From: Candidatus Bathyarchaeota archaeon
GTDB lineage: Archaea; Thermoproteota; Bathyarchaeia; TCS64
Direction: 5' to 3'
DNA: 64,000 nucleotides
Assembly (NCBI GenBank): GCA_002726865.1
Contig: PBSW01000031.1
Span: 13,913 to 77,912, forward strand
In this document: in pieces, positions 60,167 to 64,000 of the stretch
Layout: every line of letters starts with the position of its first letter
How positions within the stretch are numbered: position 1 is the stretch's first letter
Notes under the pieces: model-generated
Seen by the model: the letters and a program-made list of their open reading frames with translations, nothing else
Told to the model about the DNA's origin: nothing
Databases searched by the model: none
Made by a program: the position numbers and the translations under genes

Positions 60167-61174
60167 CTAGTATTTTACCCTTGGATCTGCCAGAGCATAA
60201 ACGATATCTAACAAAGTATTCATCACAACTACTATGAGGGCGTAAATAGTCACCACCCCTTGGATCATTGTGAAATCTCGAGAGGTTAAAGCTTCCATAA
60301 GAAGACTCCCAAGCCCGGGTAAGGCGAATATTCTTTCCGTGATGACGGTACCGCCGAGGAGCCCTGTGAATGAACCACCTACTGAAGTGATTACGGGCAA
60401 CATGGCATTTCTAAAAGCATGCTTGTAAGTTATCACCCTACTCGGCAGACCTTTAGCTCTAGCAGTGGTGATATAATCGTCCCCAAGAATATTCAACATA
60501 GCGGCTCGTGTAAGACGGCTCAGATAGGGCACGCTTGTTATTCCTATAACGAAACAGGGTAAGAAGAGATAGCTCAGGCTCTGGCCAAGGGCTTTAAAGT
60601 TAAATGTTAAAATGCTATCGAGCACATACATACCTGTTATTTCTGTTAGACGGAAACCTGGTGGAGAGCGGCCGCTGATTGGAACCAGGCCTAACCATAA
60701 TCCCAGCACCAACTGAAAAAGCAAAGCGAGCCAGAAACCAGGATTTGAGTGAAGATAGAGTGTTAGAAGTCTAGTTGCGTGGTCAAAAAAGCTGTCCCGC
60801 TTCAAGGCGGAGATGACACCGATAGGCACCCCCATGATAACCGCCAAGGATAAACCTCCTAGTGCTACTTCTAATGTCGTTGGAAAGACATCTTGTACTT
60901 TCCGAATTACCGGCACCTTATATATCATCGATATCCCAAGGTTGAACCTTGAAAGGTCCTTAAGGAAATCAAGGTACTGTTCCCAAACGGGTCTGTCAAG
61001 ACCAAGCTTGCCTCTGATCTCATCGACATAGGCAGTCGGGTACTGGTCGCCATACATGATCACGATGGGGTCACCCGGAAGTATGTGCATGATGCCAAAT
61101 ACGGATGTCAGTAGAATAAAGAGCGTCGGAATTGCTAAGAGCAATCTAAAAATTACGTAATACCTTAATTTCAT
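60167..61174 (-). CDS. oppB: Oligopeptide/dipeptide ABC importer permease, OppB-like
   Basis: 335 residues. OppB features: FGIMHILPGDPIVIMYGDQY in the N-terminal region and the EAA loop YITTARAKGLPSRVITYKHA. Six helices. The upstream gap contains AT-rich TATA-like sequence (61215-61265), so oppBCDF may have its own promoter, separate from oppA. Confidence 0.93.
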   Translation of the reverse strand: MKLRYYVIFRLLLAIPTLFILLTSVFGIMHILPGDPIVIMYGDQYPTAYVDEIRGKLGLDRPVWEQYLDFLKDLSRFNLGISMIYKVPVIRKVQDVFPTTLEVALGGLSLAVIMGVPIGVISALKRDSFFDHATRLLTLYLHSNPGFWLALLFQLVLGLWLGLVPISGRSPPGFRLTEITGMYVLDSILTFNFKALGQSLSYLFLPCFVIGITSVPYLSRLTRAAMLNILGDDYITTARAKGLPSRVITYKHAFRNAMLPVITSVGGSFTGLLGGTVITERIFALPGLGSLLMEALTSRDFTMIQGVVTIYALIVVVMNTLLDIVYALADPRVKY

Positions 61175-61476
61175 TATCTGCCCCCCGCTAAATCATTATT
61201 CTAGCAAACAAGAGCATATTAGATCTATAATAACTAGATAGGGTATTGTTAAAATAAAATATAAAAATAAGCTTGGTAGTTTTTCCATCAGATTTTTCCT
61301 AATTACTCGCGCGAATGAAAGCAGTCCTTACAGGCTCACACCCACCTATATCTAATTTCTCACATTCATCCGGAATCTCCACAGAGTTATACCCCAACCA
61401 CATCCAGACTACTCGGACGCCAATAAACGCAGCATTAGCTTGCCTCAACCCTATAGCGTTAAGAGAAAGCAATTAG

Positions 61477-61652
61477 CCCATAACCACCGCGGTGGACTCC
61501 ACCTTCATTGGGGTCCGCCAGACGGGGGAATGGGTGAAGCCGAAGCATGAAAAAAGGAAGCGGTATGGTGACCACTACTTCGCTGTTTATTTCGAGACGA
61601 GTAAGGTTGCGGCGTGGGCTGTTTTGGGAGCACGAATTATCCAGGGACATTG
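61477..61652 (+). mobile_element. Transposase fragment (DDE type)
   Basis: A plus-strand frame without a start codon reads TTAVDSTFIGVRQTGEWVKP and KHEKRKRYGDHYFAVYFETS before a stop. This resembles the first-Asp segment of IS4/IS5-like DDE transposases (A-x-DSTG-I---GEW---KH--KR-Y-K-H-AVD-ET). The remaining catalytic segments are missing and no terminal inverted repeats are visible, so it is a degraded insertion sequence between oppA and oppB. Confidence 0.45.
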
Positions 61653-61756
61653 ATTTAATCGTCCAGAAGCGGGTGGTTAAGGTTTCCTGTGATAATCGGC
61701 TAGTGAATATATGAGATTAAAAGAAAAGAAGTAAGAGTGATAACATGCCTTATTAT

Positions 61757-61803
61757 CTCTAATAAAATAAAAAATAATAAAATAAAAAAATAAAAAAGGA
61801 TTT
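61757..61803 (-). terminator. T-rich terminator after oppA
   Basis: Directly after the oppA stop, the minus strand is a stretch of T runs (CCTTTTTTATTTTTTTATTT and on). Multiple runs of four to seven T without stem are typical of strong archaeal termination. It also means that oppA is transcribed apart from oppBCDF. Confidence 0.65.
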
Positions 61804-61812
61804 TTTGGTGGT

Positions 61813-63624
61813 TTATACTGGTGGTTCGGTTGTCTCCCAATCAGCGGGGATCTCTTTGGAGATCTGCCAGACGCCCTGCCAAGGTTTGTCACAGGTCATC
61901 CATGGATTGTAGTCCTTGACCCAGCTATTGTGTGCGTCCCAAAAGCCGTCGTAGTACAGCGGCACTGAGAAGCCTTCGTCGATGATGTAGTCCTGTAGGT
62001 AGGTGTAAATTTGGTCCCTTCTTGCTTCCAAAGTCATGTCGCCTGAAGGATACGCGCCTGCTCCCTTAGCAGCCATATAGGTGTTTCTGGCTTCCTCTAA
62101 CATAGCGTCTATCTCTGGAACATTGAAGCTGATTCGCTGTGCCAGGTCAACGCTTGAAGAGTGCATCTGATAGAATATTTCCGTATCTGGATCGTAGTAG
62201 TCGTAAGTCCATCCCCTAAGGAACATTGGTAGCTCACCGGCTCTCGCCATGTCAAAGAAGGTCCCCCTCTCGATGAATTTTAGCTCGAGAGTGATACCGG
62301 CCTTTGCAAACTGAGCCTGTAGAATTGTTCCTACGTCCCTGCTGAACTCCTCTCCACGACCAGCGGGATACCAGAACTGAGTTTCGAATCCGTCTGGATA
62401 TCCAGCTGCGGTCAGGAGCTCCTTAGCCTTCTCGATTCTCTGCGCCATCGGGGTGTCCCTGATGGGTTGGAGGACCGGCTTGAAGTAGAACTGGAATGGT
62501 CGCACCATTGAATGTGCAACTGTGGCTGTGTTGAACATCAGCTTGTCAACAATCTCGGTTGGATCGACTATCCACTGAATCGCCTGTCTGACCTCTCTTA
62601 TGTTGAGAGGTGCAAACTCAGGTGCGAAGTTCATATGTAAGTTCTGCTGCGCGCCTACACCTGGGACAAACACCGTATTGATGTCTGGATCTTTTCTCAT
62701 ATCGGGGACATCGGCTCTTGCCAAGCCCTTACCCAAGGTGGTGTCAATTGTTCCTGCTTTTAGTGCCATCCTCTGAGATGCCGCATCTCCGTAATGACTA
62801 ACGACAATCTTGTCTAAGTGCTCCATATTGCTAGGTCCGGCTTCGGGACCTAATGGGTTCACGGGGTAATCCTCGTTCTTGAGCATTACTATCCGCTCTC
62901 CCTCTACCCAGTCTTCTAGGTAGGCAGGGCCCCATCCAACCTGGTTTATGAAGTCATCGACTGGGTTGGCCTCTAGAGCCCACTCATTTGTAGAAGTTGG
63001 GCTATAGATGAAGGAATGGTCCAAAGACATGAGGAAGCATAGCCACACAGGTGGGTAGTTAGGCCATCCGGGGTTGGTATACATGTGAAGTGTCAGGTCA
63101 TCTATTACGAATAGTCCCTTACTCTTCTTGCCCCAAGATACCTCGTGGCCGTAGATGTGGTATGTCTCCCTGTTCTGCTCACGGTTAGGCATCTCTAAGA
63201 GCTCCTGCTCCCAGCAATACTTTACCGCCGCAGCGTTAATGGGTGTGCCATCTCGGAATGTTAATCCCTCCTTTAGCTTGAACTCTACATAGTAGAGCCC
63301 ATCAGCATCCTGTTTTAGATCCCAAGTCTCACCTACAACAGGGTTGTAAGCGTCTCCATTCGTCCTGTCGACCCAGAAAAGCTTAGTACCTGAAAGGTGC
63401 TTGGCGAGGGAGTTCATATATCCTTTGCCCATGTTGATGCCAGGGTGGAAGTCAGTGGAAGTCGTGCCCATGTAAAGGGTCTTCGACCACTCATCCCATC
63501 TAGCTGCTAAAGCTTCTTTTGCCTGTCCTTTCTGTTGATTTTGCATGTAGAAATAACCACCGCCGGCAATGACGACTATTGCTATAACCGCTATCGCCGC
63601 GTACATGGTCTGTTTGTTTTCCAT
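61813..63624 (-). CDS. oppA: Oligopeptide-binding protein of the ABC importer (SBP_bac_5)
   Basis: 603 residues. An N-terminal hydrophobic segment, MYAAIAVIAIVVIAGGGYFY, anchors the mature protein in the membrane, as is common in archaea; no lipobox Cys is present. Family features are EFKLKEGLTFRDGTPINAAA (the ABC peptide-binding signature W-F-LR-GVKF-DG-P), then WIVDPTEIVDKLMFN and AGYPDGFETQFWYPAGR. It binds peptides or similar oligomers. It lies 640 bp upstream of oppB on the same strand. GAGGAA lies 6 nt before the ATG. Confidence 0.93.
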   Translation of the reverse strand: MENKQTMYAAIAVIAIVVIAGGGYFYMQNQQKGQAKEALAARWDEWSKTLYMGTTSTDFHPGINMGKGYMNSLAKHLSGTKLFWVDRTNGDAYNPVVGETWDLKQDADGLYYVEFKLKEGLTFRDGTPINAAAVKYCWEQELLEMPNREQNRETYHIYGHEVSWGKKSKGLFVIDDLTLHMYTNPGWPNYPPVWLCFLMSLDHSFIYSPTSTNEWALEANPVDDFINQVGWGPAYLEDWVEGERIVMLKNEDYPVNPLGPEAGPSNMEHLDKIVVSHYGDAASQRMALKAGTIDTTLGKGLARADVPDMRKDPDINTVFVPGVGAQQNLHMNFAPEFAPLNIREVRQAIQWIVDPTEIVDKLMFNTATVAHSMVRPFQFYFKPVLQPIRDTPMAQRIEKAKELLTAAGYPDGFETQFWYPAGRGEEFSRDVGTILQAQFAKAGITLELKFIERGTFFDMARAGELPMFLRGWTYDYYDPDTEIFYQMHSSSVDLAQRISFNVPEIDAMLEEARNTYMAAKGAGAYPSGDMTLEARRDQIYTYLQDYIIDEGFSVPLYYDGFWDAHNSWVKDYNPWMTCDKPWQGVWQISKEIPADWETTEPPV

Positions 63625-63666
63625 ATTGAATTCCTCTGAAATTGTGGACGTTAATACGGACAGCTG

Positions 63667-63675
63667 CTTATTAAG
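63667..63675 (-). promoter_or_regulatory. TATA-like promoter of oppA
   Basis: On the minus strand CTTAATAAG is centred 47 bp before the ATG, which would give a 20-25 nt leader containing the GAGGAA ribosome binding site. This is one of the few genes in the window with both a leader and a good binding site. Confidence 0.45.
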
Positions 63676-63684
63676 AATTTGGCG

Positions 63685-63870
63685 CGAGCCAAGTAGACCC
63701 CAGTTCCCTGAGAGTGGTGTATTACTCCCGGAAGGGTCTTTTATCTATTCCAGCGGCAGAGTTGACGGCGTAGTCCACCATGGAATAGCCGACAAGGTCC
63801 TGATTGAACCATTTTGCCCTGTCCTCTTTAGGCGGAGCCAAAAGACAGGGTCCCTCTAGTCGAACCTCCT
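63685..63870 (-). pseudogene. Decayed gene fragment near the right edge
   Basis: A minus-strand frame reads LAPPKEDRAKWFNQDLVGYS, MVDYAVNSAAGIDKRPFRE, a stop (63722), then YTTLRELGSTWLA; a shifted frame upstream has FYEKYPVKDFCRRFD. The pieces look like one former protein ending near oppA. Family not recognised. The remaining DNA to the edge shows no clear gene. Confidence 0.35.
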
Positions 63871-64000
63871 ACAAAAGTCTTTGACGGGATATTTTTCATA
63901 AAAGCTTCATTTTTTCGCGATGACAGAAGACCTTTTTCTTTCGTATCGTCAGCAATTGATAAATACTGTTCTCCATGGCTGCGGGCGAAAGAAGAATATA

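Noticed and set aside
61741..61803. AT-rich block as a possible replication origin
   Set aside because: It directly follows the oppA stop and consists of T runs on the oppA strand, which is better explained as a terminator. No origin-recognition repeats or cdc6 gene are nearby.
1..64000. CRISPR arrays, rRNA genes and further tRNAs
   Set aside because: No regularly spaced repeats, no rRNA-like stretches and only one complete tRNA cloverleaf were seen on reading both strands; short C/D-box RNAs cannot be excluded by eye.

Overview
The window is archaeal chromosomal DNA. It encodes TFB and TFE (archaeal basal transcription factors), DNA topoisomerase VI A and B, the archaeal CCA-adding enzyme, the archaeal tRNA C56 methyltransferase Trm56, an archaeal-type triosephosphate isomerase, RIO1, a Dim2-like KH protein and the UPF0200/UPF0201 pair. 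Many genes have TATA-like boxes 24-32 bp before the start codon, which suggests leaderless mRNAs, and TTG or GTG starts are common. Gene content (HdrABC without visible methanogenesis genes, NfnAB, glutamate dehydrogenase, peptidases, a peptide ABC importer) fits an anaerobic amino-acid or peptide-using archaeon, for example a Bathyarchaeia-like TACK lineage. The exact lineage is an inference.

Layout. 0-4 kb: partial Lrp/AsnC-type protein, Nnr (NADHX repair) and TFB. 4-13 kb: a minus-strand redox block with NfnAB transhydrogenase, a TTG-started bacterial-type glutamate dehydrogenase, and an hdrC-hdrB-hdrA1-hdrA2::mvhD operon. 13-19 kb: UPF0200/0201, an EamA transporter, then RNA genes (thpR, cca, a COG2112-type kinase, tRNA-Pro(GGG)). 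20-24 kb: HxlB-like sugar isomerase, S9 peptidase, DUF362 protein. 24.5-29.4 kb: homologues of all three bacillithiol synthesis proteins (BshB, BshC, BshA) plus an amidohydrolase. 30-40.6 kb: YbaK editing protein, DapA-family aldolase, PurN-like and PurM proteins, zinc-ribbon peptide, M55 D-aminopeptidase, a BlaI-like regulator, a coiled-coil protein, PfkB kinase, IMPase and SfsA. 40.8-50.8 kb: core information and sugar-nucleotide genes (rio1-KH-top6B-top6A, two nucleotidyltransferases, glmM, tpiA, trm56, tfe, HD protein). 50.9-57.1 kb: two ABC-2 export modules, one with a secreted NEW3-domain protein. 57.3-63.6 kb: an OppABCDF peptide importer.

How the genes fit together. The peptide importer, the S9 and M55 peptidases, glutamate dehydrogenase, NfnAB and the Hdr complex could together take up peptides, deaminate amino acids and balance NAD(P)H, ferredoxin and disulfide electrons. 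The bsh trio would supply a low-molecular-weight thiol. This is the most unusual element, because bacillithiol is known as a bacterial thiol.

Most gaps longer than 300 bp are not empty. They hold decayed genes that read as protein only across stops and frameshifts: a mandelate-racemase/enolase superfamily gene, a second fragment of that superfamily, a Nudix hydrolase, a transposase piece and several unrecognised remnants. No CRISPR array, rRNA or intact insertion sequence was seen.
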